A stretch of 64,000 bases of DNA, taken from the NCBI GenBank assembly GCA_946807835.1, contig OX327684.1:35090501-35154500 (forward strand), read 5' to 3'. Position 1 is the first letter of the stretch. Every line of letters begins with the position of its first letter. Shown here piece by piece: positions 1 to 12,000 of this stretch. The translations under genes and the position numbers were made by a program. The stretch comes from Ailanthus altissimus (taxonomy: Eukaryota > Streptophyta > Magnoliopsida > Sapindales > Simaroubaceae). The notes beneath the pieces were generated by a model. That model made no database searches. It worked only from the letters and a program-made list of their open reading frames with translations, and was not told the origin of the DNA.

Positions 1-3000
1 TTTCCAAAATAAGGGTCTCTATCCAAAACAACAGAAACGGGACCACTTAGGGCAAGTGGGTCTACAGGTGGTGGGTCCCGTCCCCAACAAAGATAAAACT
101 TAAAAGATCAAGATCGTTGGGGTGATGGGTGATGACATGGGAGGTCCCAGGACCATGGTGCTGCTTCACAAGACCAGTGAAAATGGTGGGAACCACCATA
201 ACAACGTGGTCCATCAACGATGGCACAGATGGCCCCCGCGTCTTTTGAAGAATCAAAGCCCACGTGATGGGGTCCACCCACGAGATCATTTGAATGGTGG
301 GGTGGGAGCCATTAGATTGACAAATTGGATAAGGGTCCCACTACGTATCTCCGCTTTAAGCAAAAAGTTGTGTGGGCAGCCCTGCAGCGGAGTCCCCAAT
401 TTCAAATTACGAAGTGGGGGGGACTGGGGACTAGTGTTTGTTTAATCCTAACTCGTGCGCTTGACTTGAGCGTGTGTGATCATTGCCCATATACTTGACC
501 CACGTTTCTCAGTTAACGGAAAATTTGCGGCAACCTTGATGTCTAATCTAATCTGTCGGTAGAAAGTCGTGAACAGATCATAACCGTTAGATCATGCTGT
601 AAGGAGTGCTGCTACCAATGCCAATGTCATGACGTGTGCGAAATGGACATGAGAGGTGCGAGGTCCCTTCCAGCTACCGCCGTATTGTTTATTTGGGTTT
701 TAGAATGTGCTGTCTGCAAGATAGTAGGCACAATGGACTTTTGATGTGTTTCAAATTCCTCTAAGAAATATTATTGAAAGATTCGTAAAATAATACGTCA
801 AAATTCTTATTATGCGATGGCCTATCAGGGGCAGTTTGGTTATCCTCATTCCTCTGCGATTGATTGTAAAAAATCTAAGGCAAATTAAAAGTAGGTAGGG
901 TTCACGGCGTTAATGATATAGGGCCTTGAAAAGTAACACTAACAGTTATGGATTAGTTGACACTTGAACGATAACAAGCCGCATAATAACTGTTACTGTT
1001 GTACAATGCTTTCAGCTTTGCACCATATGGGTTTTATTGTCTGGGGCCACAACCACAATCAATTAGGCAGTAGGATAGCGTACAAGTGGATCTGCGTCAT
1101 TTAATTTATCAACCACTTTAATTTTTACCCACCCATTTAGTTCTAGTTAATTTTGTTTTTATTTTAATATATATCATGTGGCTATTAAATAAACAAAATG
1201 AAAATGTGTTGGTGACTAGCATTCATATGATTGAGAAATAAATAGTCACCGCGCGGCGTATTTGCTACCTAAGTTATCGGTGGATATCCCAGACCCAAAA
1301 TTTAGCTTTGATCGAACTTAGCCCACGTTTGAAAAAATCTACAAAGATGCTCCGACAATTGGTGGGTGCTACTCGAGACCGATCCAATGACACTTAGATT
1401 TCTATTTTTTATCCAATTATTGACTTTTTTTATTTTTTTTTTCCTGCTTTGGTCGTTGTTGACTTGCCTGCCAATTTAAAAAATTAATAAGCATAAGGTT
1501 ATTTTTTCTTGTGAACTGCGGGTGAGCAAGACTTTGCTGTAAAACACCAATAGAATCACTTAAACAAATCTTCAAGAAACAATAGGATAATGGAAAAAAA
1601 ATTTGAAGTGCGTATGATACAAATATCATTCAAATTAAACATTGTTATTTCTGAAAAATAACTCTTTCATGTCAACGCACACACTTATGACTCGTCTAAT
1701 TTTCCTTATGCCACATAATTTACTCAATATGAATGTTATTCGCACGGTAATCATATAGCGCATGCTTTTTTTTTTTTGGTCGTAAGTTTTAAACTTTTTA
1801 TATCCTACGGATATTATATTGATAATTAAAACTATAACCTGATTAGATCTAATGAAAAAATGGTTAATCTTTTTTTTTTTCAGGATGATTCTAAATTTTT
1901 TTAAAATATAAAATTTTTTAGAAAAACTTTAATTTAGTATTCTAATGGTAGTTCGACTATACTCTCTTGAAGTAAAAATTCACTTGTTGATATAATATAG
2001 GATATTTCTTTCTCATTATTATTATAAGAGATTTAAAATTTTTATAGGTTTTAATTATATTATTTGTATTTGATAATTTTTTTTTATTTTTTAAGTCAAT
2101 GAACTTTAAATTTGTATTCAAGAGAATGAGTGTAGGTCTATTAGATTAGGTTGCACTGATGGATTTAGAACTTAGTTGCTTCGACATGCTCCTACAAGTA
2201 AAAAAACAATGCTTGTTATAATCTCGTTGATGGCAGTATCAGCAACGACCCTCCGATATTTAAGTCACTAATTTATTTTTTTTAAGGTGAAGCTTTTTTA
2301 AAATAGTTTAGTAAATAAATAATATCATTACTATTTGAAGATGATTCTTATATACCATTTTAATTATGTATGAATATTTATTTATTTAATATTTATACAA
2401 TAAACATTTTAATAATTTTGTTAATATTTATTATAGAGTATTAAGTTTGTTACTTTTTAGATATTGTAAATCTAAAAGATTTTAGGTCGGTGCTAAGAGT
2501 TAAAACCTTGTATAAAATAGGACAAAGATCTGTAAATATATTAATAATGACATTGTTTTAAGAAGTTACAAATAGTGCTAAGAAATGTCATTATGCAATA
2601 TATTCTCAAAAATATTATTTTTAGTCTATGGTTATCGACACAGATTAATTGGTATATTTTTCAGATCAATGTATGTCTATATATGGATTACCTAGATAGT
2701 TAATCTTAACAGAATATGAATTTAGTAGAAGCTCATATAAGCATACATGTCTTTAATAAGGATTGAGTACTAAATGAACTTACGAGTACTTCCAATAAAC
2801 ATCCCATAGAACCATCATCAAAACGTCTTCTCGAGTTGAGTTGTATTTATGACCATTTGACCTAAGGGCCACAATAGGATTGTGAGTGGTCCACTGTATT
2901 TTGATTTCACGCATATCAGAGACTTTTATAGTTTGACATTTGGGTGTTGTTGGGTATGTTTCGGTGTTTACAGAGTTCAATGTGCGTAAATGTGAGATCC

Positions 3001-5095
3001 ATCAGCTTATATGGGTGAATTGTATATCCCGATGCTTTGAGATTGTATTTCAATAAGTTTTATGACCATAAGCGTAAACCTTCGAAAATAATTTTTTTTA
3101 GAGTCAAACAATAACGTAAAGGTGTTTACGGATATTGTTTATGAAAATAAAAATCTAAAGATAAGTTTATGATTGAACATATAGAGATTTGACGGTGACG
3201 ATCTACTTCTCCAATCTTCTGAGATATAGGTGATTGATGTATTATACGTATATTTTTAATATCAAATTGTATGGTTTAATGCGTTATTCTGTAATATCTG
3301 TAATGTGTGTGTGGGATAATATTTATGAATTTATGAAAGAATTCCATAAAATAAACGGATGTAAATCTATATAGTCTTACAATATAAAGTGTATTCGTTG
3401 AACATTAAGGTAGTGAATTGGGTTAATCAATTCTATTCATAAAAATTTTAAAAAATAATATTTATTTTAGAATCTATCAAAAAAACACACTTGTCAAAAG
3501 TTTAAGAGTTAAAATTTTTAATTAAATGAATAATTGTTATTTTATTTGGGAATGCTTAACAAATGGCTTACACGACAACATGCGTGGTTGACAAACGGCA
3601 AAGGAATAGACACATCCTTAAACAAAATCATAAATGGTGAAAATAGGATTTGCATGCTTTTGTAATTGGGCAATGGTTCAGCTGTTGTTGTCGCTGGCTA
3701 AAGGTGACAAAACTTTACAAATATTATAAAAAGGTCCCTTAAGTGTGTGATTCAGCCGATGAAGAAAAATAGGCAAAAGTTGCCATTTTTGCTTTAAGCT
3801 CATTTTCGGTCAAATCATTTTTTAGAGTTAAATAAATTGTTATTGCTGAAAACTTAATAAGTTAGCATTTTAACTTCTTTAATTTCAATAGCTATTGGAG
3901 ATTAGAATTGCTCGCAGATCCACTTTCGCGTGAGATTTTATAAATCGATTCTATATCGACAATATTCAAGGGTAAGTTTATAGGTTTGTTATTATAATAT
4001 ACTTCAATTTTAATATATAATTATTGAATAAAAAATTAAATTTTAATTTTATTGTGCAATGTATGTATAACATACATTTTGTGATTAAATAATTATATAA
4101 TCACATGCATACACTCTTAGCACAATCCAACAAATATTTTAACAAATACTTTATGTCATTGTTTTTGGTACACCTTTTATAGTCGAGTCTTTATTCGTGT
4201 ATGAATTTGGTGAGAAAATGGTTAGGTATTTTTTTCTTAATTATCGATGTATTTGTGATAATTAAAATTTTAAAATTAAAGCACTTGCTTTATAAGTGAC
4301 ATGGTCTGAAAATCATGGTTGCTTACCTTACGAGGGATGTACAAGTATAGGTTGTTCTTAGGTTCGATTCGGCTGAGATTATTTAATAATGAATATTCCA
4401 AACAAGTTAAAGGTCCTAAGCCTGATTAGTTTAGATAGAGAATTTGAGGTAAATATCTTAGGTTGATTTTTAGAATGGACCTAAACCTTTGGTCTATTCG
4501 GTTTCTAGGGGAAAATAATTTGTAATTAAGATAATAGATTCACGTCACCCAAAATTTTATTTCAGGTCAATAAATTTTCTAATTTTTCAGGTTAATAAAT
4601 TTTGAATATTTTTAATTAAAGATGTTTGTGTTAATTATTAAAAAAGGGGAAAAAAAGAAAAAAAAACTTAAAAAGAAATAAAAGAAAGAATTTGGAATGA
4701 GTCATGAAAAGGTTATTATAAGTGACAAGTAATGTGCTGATTGGCCGGAATTGGAGCCTGAAAAATCACTTCAATCGTTTTCCAATAAACTCTCGAGTCT
4801 CGACGTTGCGTTTCTGGTCGTCCACGTCCAGCGCCAGCCCATACAACTTGGAAGGTTAAACTCGTAAAAACCCCACTAAAAACACAAATTAAAATCAAAG
4901 CCAAATTTGTAAAATTTGGGTCAATGGAGGCATCACCTTCACCACCTCTGACCCCACCCATACCCAACAACAAATAAATAATCTCATCATCTCCTGAAGA
5001 GTGGGACAGACCACATGTCGTCATCTCGTGGGTCCAAATCAGTTGTGTGATCCACAAAGAACCGTCCGATTTCATTCATCAAAATATGCCTAGTC
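1..5095. other. Intergenic DNA, no gene recognised
   Basis: No open reading frame here resembles a known protein. The first 700 bases are richer in GC and hold several G-box-like and GTGGGNCC-type motifs (71-78 and, on the minus strand, 334-341), so they may be the promoter of a gene to the left of the window; that is inference. From about 700 to 4700 the sequence is AT-rich with long T runs and old repeat-like DNA that I cannot assign. 4700-5095 is again more mixed in composition and is the distal promoter of the TCP gene. Confidence 0.6.
5028..5035 (+). promoter_or_regulatory. GTGGGNCC motif (class I TCP site) upstream of the TCP gene
   Basis: Exact match GTGGGTCC, 519 bases upstream of the TCP start codon and separated from the TATA box by the foldback element. 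GTGGGNCC is the published type of site for class I TCP proteins. Use of this copy is inference. Confidence 0.45.
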
Positions 5096-5104
5096 TACAA
5101 TTAA

Positions 5105-5383
5105 TTGAAGGGATATTAAGACTATCACCCCTTGAGGTTTATATAAATTACACTTTAATAGTAGTTTTGATTTTAATTATATTATTACATTTTATTACTT
5201 AATTTAAAAGATAAAAATATTCTTATAATTATTTTTTTATCATGATAATAATTAAAATATTCTTAAAAATTTAGAATATATTTATCATTTAAACTAAGTA
5301 AAAGAGAAATAATATAATTAAAATAAAACTGTTGTCAAAGTATAATTTAGGTAAACCTCAGGGGGCAACAGTGTTAATACCCG
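5105..5383. mobile_element. MITE-like foldback element in the TCP promoter
   Basis: The two ends are inverted copies. The left end reads GGGATATTAAGACTATCACC from 5110; the complement of the right end, from 5382 inward, reads GGGTATTAACACTGTTGCCC. Both continue into CTGAGG/TTGAGG-TTTA and an AT-rich arm of about 110 bases. A 9-bp direct repeat TACAATTAA lies at 5096-5104 and 5384-5392 and fits a Mutator-type target duplication. It implies slightly uneven ends (5 extra bases left, 1 right), so the exact borders are uncertain. There is no coding capacity. The element ends 22 bases before the TATA box of the TCP gene. Confidence 0.75.
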
Positions 5384-5404
5384 TACAATTAAACCCTTGC
5401 TCCT

Positions 5405-5412
5405 TATAAATA
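5405..5412 (+). promoter_or_regulatory. TATA box of the TCP gene
   Basis: TATAAATA lies 142 bases upstream of the chosen ATG. A start of transcription some 30 bases downstream would give a leader of about 115 bases. Position and match are good, but this is an inference from sequence only. Confidence 0.6.
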
Positions 5413-5545
5413 TCCATCTCATCTCTCGAACGTGTTAATGAGCAAAGCCGGGCTCTTCGTGTAGCCCTCGTTTTGTCGTTAGCACTCTCAGAATCTCTCT
5501 CTTCTTTCTTTACTGGAAGAATAATATACTCTATTTATTGTTTGA

Positions 5546-5557
5546 ATGAACAGATGA
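5546..5557 (+). other. Minimal uORF overlapping the TCP start codon
   Basis: ATG AAC AGA TGA. Its stop codon overlaps the first ATG of the TCP reading frame as ATGA. A second short uORF (ATG at 5438, stop at 5462-5464, eight codons) lies near the likely cap site. Such arrangements can lower translation of the main frame or make it depend on reinitiation; here that is inference. Confidence 0.5.
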
Positions 5558-6555
5558 CTGGCGTTCAAAAACAAGAAGTTGAAGAACCCACGTCCAAGTC
5601 ACAACCAACGCCGAAGGAAGAACCGGAAACGGAGGAGAGGTCAGCGCAAGCATTAGGTATTATGCCGGTAGCAGTGCACGTTCCGGCGGAGATACCGTTG
5701 CCGTTATCTTTGGCGCCGCCGCCCGCACAGAAAAGGATGTCAACGAAAGACCGTCACACGAAGGTGGAAGGACGTGGCCGGAGGATCCGAATGCCGGCCA
5801 CGTGTGCGGCCCGAATTTTCCAGTTGACCCGGGAACTCGGTCATAAATCGGACGGCGAAACCATCAGGTGGTTACTTGAACACGCGGAGCCCGCAATTAT
5901 CGCGGCAACGGGAACCGGAACCGTTCCCGCTATTGCCATGTCAGTTAATGGATCACTCAAAATCCCTACGACAACTAACGCCAGCTCAGAGCCTGGTGAT
6001 CAAACCGCTAAAAGGAAGCGTACGCGACCAGCGAATAGTGAGTACGTGGACGTAAACGACGCCGTTTCCGTCTCGTCTGGATTGGCACCTATAACTGCTG
6101 GTTGTACGCAACAAGCAACGGCGCAAGTGGCGCAAGTGCCACAAGGGTTTGTACCCATGTGGGCCATACCTTCAAACGCGGTCGTTCCGGGGGCGTTCTT
6201 TATGGTGTCGCAACCTATGGCCCCCATTGCTACACCTTCTAATCAGCCTCAGATATTCGCATTTCCAGCTGCTGCTACGCCTTTTATTAACATTTCGGCC
6301 AGGCCCATATCGTCTTTCGTATCGTCCGTGCAACATGCAGCTAATAATTTAGCCACGCCTGTACAAATTCAAAACAGTGGAACAACGAATTTAGCTTCTA
6401 CTTCCTCGAATTCAAAACCGGCGAAAGCAGCTTCAGTTACGGCTCCAAGTTCAGGTTCTGCTAATTCTGGGACTACGCAGATGCTCAGAGACTTTTCTCT
6501 GGAGATTTACGATAAACAAGAGCTTCAATTCATGACTCGATCCGCAAAACGTTGA
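5554..6555 (+). CDS. Class I TCP transcription factor, TCP9/TCP19-like
   Basis: Single-exon gene of 333 aa. The open frame runs upstream of 5554 but only from a TTG, so the first ATG (MTGVQKQEV) is taken as the start. The TCP domain covers about residues 61-118: the basic region contains [18 protein letters not shown], followed by the helix-loop-helix with [21 protein letters not shown] short basic region typical of class I (PCF type) and a conserved Cys at residue 84 are present. The family continuation [19 protein letters not shown] and the C-terminal [17 protein letters not shown] match TCP9/TCP19 relatives. Known class I TCPs are nuclear DNA-binding proteins that recognise GTGGGNCC/GGNCCCAC and act in growth and hormone pathways. 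Promoter features are a TATA box at 5405, a GTGGGTCC motif at 5028 and a MITE between them. Confidence 0.93.
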   Translation: MTGVQKQEVEEPTSKSQPTPKEEPETEERSAQALGIMPVAVHVPAEIPLPLSLAPPPAQKRMSTKDRHTKVEGRGRRIRMPATCAARIFQLTRELGHKSDGETIRWLLEHAEPAIIAATGTGTVPAIAMSVNGSLKIPTTTNASSEPGDQTAKRKRTRPANSEYVDVNDAVSVSSGLAPITAGCTQQATAQVAQVPQGFVPMWAIPSNAVVPGAFFMVSQPMAPIATPSNQPQIFAFPAAATPFINISARPISSFVSSVQHAANNLATPVQIQNSGTTNLASTSSNSKPAKAASVTAPSSGSANSGTTQMLRDFSLEIYDKQELQFMTRSAKR

Positions 6556-6680
6556 CAACACGGAAGCAAACAAAGTGTTTCGAAACTGGGTTCATGGCTT
6601 CGTGCAGTATATTGGTTGGCCCTTTTTCCGCCATTAATGATCATTCTCTCTCTGGAATGTGTGAATGGGACTAAGAGAGA

Positions 6681-6705
6681 ACACGTGCACAAGGCGTGCA
6701 CGTGT
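6681..6705. promoter_or_regulatory. Perfect inverted repeat with two G-boxes
   Basis: ACACGTGCAC, five-base spacer, GTGCACGTGT: a perfect 10-bp inverted repeat with a CACGTG G-box in each arm. It starts 126 bases after the TCP stop codon. It could be a bZIP/bHLH binding site or, if transcribed within the 3' UTR, a small hairpin. Confidence 0.55.
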
Positions 6706-9035
6706 AGTGTGGGGTTGAATTAGGCGGAAACGGGGTCCACATAAGTTGTGACTCAACACTCGACTAAAAAGCAACCAAAGGGATGCTCCGTGGACCGTGA
6801 AATCTGGCATCTGCTACTTCATTTGTGCAGAACAAAAAGGCAAGAAGCGGGGCCACCTCATCGGTCTGTCATGTGATGTGGGACGCGGGTCCCAAGGATG
6901 GGAGTGAGATCGTGGGTCCATTGGCCCTACGAGGTTACCGTTTCCACATTGTTCCCAAGGCGGCCGCCTGGTGGTCCGATCGAGACGAGTGGGGCTAAAT
7001 GACTTAGGAAGCCAATGGAGGACGCGTGTCTGTTGCTGAGCTGTTGTCCGTGGATACTTTTATGTACGACACGTGACTTCCTCTTTTTGTAGGCCCACGT
7101 AATATTTGCATACAAAAGAGGGATTATAAACGATAACGATGACGGTAATAATGGCATCACTCAGATGCGCTTCGGCTTTAGTTAACTTCTGATCGTTAAG
7201 CTTTGTACACAAATGATCACGGTACACTGTAGCCGATTTTAATTAATTCTTACAGTCTAGTCAGCTTCAACTTTCTCATTATAATTCGTAAATATAAGAA
7301 AGTTTAATTTCTTATTACAAACATTCTTATGCGTGTTTTTGTGAGCCTTGTGATTCATGTGCATTTGCATTGAAATGCTCTTCTATACGAGCTGAATTCA
7401 GCCGATAGTTTGATTCGCAAAGAAAAAACAACTGAAAAATGTATATAATGTGGCAATACTTTTGGATGTAATTTAGAACTCTTATTCAAGAATAATAGTT
7501 TATTTTCTAAATAAAACGGTCTAAGAAATAACGCGTGACTAGGGATATTATCGGGACACTTCAATTTACAATGGTTGTTTTTTTAAATAACCATCGTGAA
7601 ATTGTACTTGTCTAATAATTTGTTGGCTTTGATCCTATTATCAAATTTTATGAACGCGATGCCTTTTCGGTGTTGTAAAAGAGATTTTTTAATATGTAAA
7701 AAGTTGAAACGACATGATATAAGACTTGGTCAAAGTACTGGGGACTTGTCACTTGTGAGGATCCAAATGCGCCAGGCAGGAAGTTACTGTTTTGAAAACA
7801 GGAAGACAACTACATTGTCATTGACCCAGAACAGTGAGTCAATTACCGAGTCTTTCGAATTCCAACTCACTTTATTGACCCATTACAGCCAATACTAGTT
7901 CTGCAATCTAGCGGGTGATAATTGAATGAAAACCGGTTGTAGAAATCACTACAGAAGGACCAGAAGCAGCAAAACAGGATGCCAATTTCAGTGGCGGCAC
8001 TTTTGACCAACACGTGGCACCCAATATCCAATATGTTTACTATCAAGAACCTATGCTCCCTTATTTAAAAAAATAAAAAAGAAAAAGAAAAGAACCCATG
8101 CTCCCTTAACTGAATCTTGATGATATTAAGTTTCAATATTTTTTTTTTCTCTTTTTTACAATTTAGTTAAACTGATCACCGATCATCACACCAACGGAAG
8201 GAAAATCTAGAAAGGTCAATGGTTGATATAATAGTGTAAAGTGGGTCCAGAAATGATAACACCTGGAGACGAGCATAAGATAATCTCTCTCTCTCTCTTT
8301 AGTACCTCTGTGGCCTTCATGCACTCCATTTTCCATCAAAAGCGGGGCCCACAATCGCAAGACAGTCTGGATCTACGCATGCATTTGGTCCACGTGGTCG
8401 CTGCCGATTGATTTAAAATATCTTTTTCGCGAAAATGCATCACATTCCTTGTTGGGCGCGTGGAGCTGTCACGTTCGCTCTGGGCCCTCTAGGCTCTAGC
8501 TTTTTTTGGGATGTTTTAATTCTCTGTGCGGCGGATGAGGATCAATGGATCATTGTGATCGCGAAGATCATATTTTATTGCGGCCGCTTGTGGGGCCACT
8601 GTTTTTTGGAGCCGTTGAATTGGTGAACCCAAAGGTGGATGCAGTTGGGGTCCACAGGAAGTCGGTAAGAAATTAAATAAAAAGGGTCTGGGCCATGCCC
8701 ATAAACACACGGCAGGTCATGGTCCTTATCCACCGCTAGTTGCTTGCATCAAATCTTGTATGCGATTCATCGATACCACCTTATAAACTGAGAGCTAAAA
8801 TCAAAATACAGGACTGATTAGTTTTTTCTCACTCATGTACAGAAAGTAATGTGGTCATAATTTAAAAGAAAAAAAGAATCAGGGGATCACCAAACAATGC
8901 TAATGATACCCACGTAAAAACGAAGCTATACACCAACATGGGCTTTTCTGAAATATTTCAAAATTGTATCTCTTGGTCTTAACCTTGTAATTTCAGGTAG
9001 ACAGTAGAAACAGTAACGAAAATTCCAACAATTGA
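6706..9035. other. Intergenic region between TCP and PLD genes
   Basis: No credible coding sequence. It holds further exact GTGGGNCC-type motifs (6912-6919, 8241-8248, minus-strand 8345-8352, 8590-8597), several CACGTG G-boxes (near 7066, 8011 and 8391), and a short imperfect tandem copy of a ~47-base segment near 8045-8115. The right end should contain the 3' UTR of the minus-strand PLD gene. Confidence 0.5.
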
Positions 9036-12000
9036 TCAAATGGTGAGATTCTCCTGAATGGCGAAAAATGATCCGACTATATTGCCTCCCACATCTGGGA
9101 ATGTTTCATATCCTGGAATCGGCCTCACCATGCCCCTTCGATCAACTTCAACGGGGTATTTTATAAGGTGGCTTCTCATTTCTGTTACATCATCTGCTGC
9201 AAATTGCTTCCAGTTCATATCTCCGATTGATCTAACCTTTCTTACACATTCGAGACTCTCGGGTCTCCCAAAGCAGTCTTCAATATATCCAAGATGTTCC
9301 GCCCATAGTGACATCCTATATCCGTAGATCTACAGAAGAAAAATGGACATGAAAGCAGTGCATGTCAGATGCTCAGCATGCCTAACTATATGTTACTCAG
9401 TATTCAAGTAGGTTAAAAAAATCATATCAAATCATGTGGGATATTGATTTTCAACTAGTGACGGTATTATCTTTTTTAAACAAGAGGCCACTTCTTACTA
9501 CTGAATCTGCTTTAAAAATTTATCAGCACATCTAAATCCCTAATAAACCAAATGAAAAGAATTTCATTACCATAGAACATTTTTTTTTGGAAATGGGGAA
9601 GGGGGATTCGAACTCGGATTTTCACTTTAGTAAAGGAATGCACTGCAAACCCTTTACTATTGGGCTATTCAAGTAAGTGCATTACCATAGAACATTTAAA
9701 TGCCTTATTAATATCTTTACTGTATATTAGAACATTCACATGGGTGTATAATTCAGTGACTTCAGCTTTAATAGGGATGGATAACTGCATTGTCAATTTT
9801 TTTTCAAGGTAACAGAAAACTGAAATAATTCCTTGAAGTTTCAGTGATTCATATTTTAAATTGGAATCACGAGCAGAAATGAATTTTTTATGTTTTTTTA
9901 GTAATCAAAATCCCTCTGATAGAGAACATAAAATAAGGGTCATCCTATTTTCTGAAGTTTACTAAACTATACTTAACATATTTGCTCTAGTTCTGGTGAA
10001 TTGTGATATTTTGGGGAACAAAGGTAGAAATGAATTTGTTTATAATTAATTGCTTGTTAAAAAGAACCAAAAACTAACTTGTTTCCAATTATAAAATTAC
10101 CTGTCCGTATGGATGGGATTGTTTTCGTGCCCAGGTATATTGAGGTTGATAGGCTCCCATTGCAATCTCCGTGTCTCTTGTGCCCTCCATGGAGCGCTGA
10201 TTGATGTTTGCAGACCCCAATATCACATACTCATCATCAACAATCATTCCTTTTGAATGAACATAAATCATGAATCGTTTACTCTTCTGACTAAGTGCCT
10301 AGAAAATGCCAAAAGCAGAAGGTTTATTGTATATATTCAAGTAGGGTGTACGCATACAGAAATGGAGGTACAATACTTAGAGAATTAAGAGGATCTGCAG
10401 CGTCAAAAGTTTAAATCTAGTCATAGAGAAACTAACAGAAAAAAGAAATACAGAAATAAAGCAGCAAAATTGGGCAAACCCTAGACACCATAAACAGCTA
10501 ACGGTAAATATAGTTATTAGAATGCCGCAAATTTCTCACCTCAAGAGTTAAAGACAACTTCCGGCAGAAGATAATACCAAAGTGGCTAAAAAGGAAATTA
10601 TAGATTTTGGATAAAGAATAGATACCTCAGGAGAGTTTGCAGCAGGAGGACTTCCAGTCGACAAGGGGTCAGTCGCATCAATGGCCTCACGATTGCCAAG
10701 ACAAAAAAAGTTCAAATAATCCTGTGGTGAGAACGCATCGTCAAGCCCAACCTCCACTAAAGCCTTGTAGATTGTCTCATACATCATTTGCATAGTTTTG
10801 TGCTGCAGCATGGAACGATAATTCAAGATTAACAACTTGAAGTACTGTGCTATAGACTAGTAGTTGAAGGGCCCATTAGATGCACATTTCTCAGGTCTAG
10901 AATTCCGTGGATTAAAAATGGGCCAAAGACAGAGAGTTATATGAGTTGACTTATTCAACCAATAAGAATCTCACTTGTTTAGACTGAATGCTACATATAC
11001 ACTACCAGCCCAATCATAGACTACTCTTATAGCTAATGGCAGAAAAATAATACAAAACCTGTTGTTGTAAAGTGGTCTTAAGAGAGGAAAAACAAGCAAG
11101 CAATATTTTCTAGTGTTTCTACATCATAATGCTCCACTCTGATACCTTGCAACAAATTTTCAACACAATTCCTCAAAAGAGCATTGTTGAAAGAAGTTTC
11201 TGAGAGACCAAGTGCATAAGGACTACATAATAAGTTTCACTTGTTCTAGAATTTCCCTCAAAGAACAAATTTCTTGTCTAGATGTCTGAATAGACCACTG
11301 AAAACCAATTTGGTGGTCCTCACAAGTTTTTCCTCCTCAAAGCTCCTTTAAGACACCTACTAGATTATGATAAATTTGCTCCTCGATAATCTCATGAAGA
11401 ATCCTTGGTTTATGGCTGAATATAGATTTTAATTGCCAAATTAATAAAGCAAACCTGCCAAAACAAAATCCTTTGTGTAGCAGCACCGGTTGGAACACCT
11501 TCTGGCCACATTGGAATAACTATATATGCAGCAAATCTCTCATTTGCTCTGATCTTATCGGCAATCTTTAGAGCAATTTCCATTGGGATCAAATTATTAG
11601 CACCTAAAAATGAAAAACACCTAATTTCAGTCTTGTAAGCCCTTCTTCTAGGCAGCATTTATAATAAATACATTATGACATAAAGGACAACAGTCAGAGA
11701 TGGTGCCACAAGTATAAATGAAATATTTTAACATACCGTTGTCTAGTGCGATATGGAATCAAACTACAGTTATAGATTGTATATTCATGAGAAAAATAAA
11801 AGTCCTCACCTAAGTCTTTATATGAACTCCAATTATACGAGGACCCAATGAAATACTGGTTCTCAATATAAATGAAGTGCTGGGCAGAGATGTTGCCACA
11901 AGTATAAATGAAATATTTTAACATACCGTTGTCTGGTGCAATATGGAATCAAACTACAGTTATAGATTGTATATTCATGAGAAAAATAAAAGTCCTCACC

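Noticed and set aside
122..445. 107-codon open frame on the + strand
   Set aside because: The translation has no recognisable domain and a skewed His/Arg/Gly composition; it is most likely chance in GC-richer promoter DNA.
4716..5075. 119-codon open frame on the minus strand upstream of the TCP gene
   Set aside because: No family resemblance, no intron signals, and it lies in the TCP promoter.
5473..5553. N-terminal extension of the TCP protein
   Set aside because: The extended frame begins with TTG and lies in the leader; the first ATG at 5554 gives the expected family N-terminus.
11810..11885. Treating the duplicated exon copy as a real PLD exon
   Set aside because: Its inclusion breaks the frame, while the ten-exon model without it gives an uninterrupted protein of the family's usual length.
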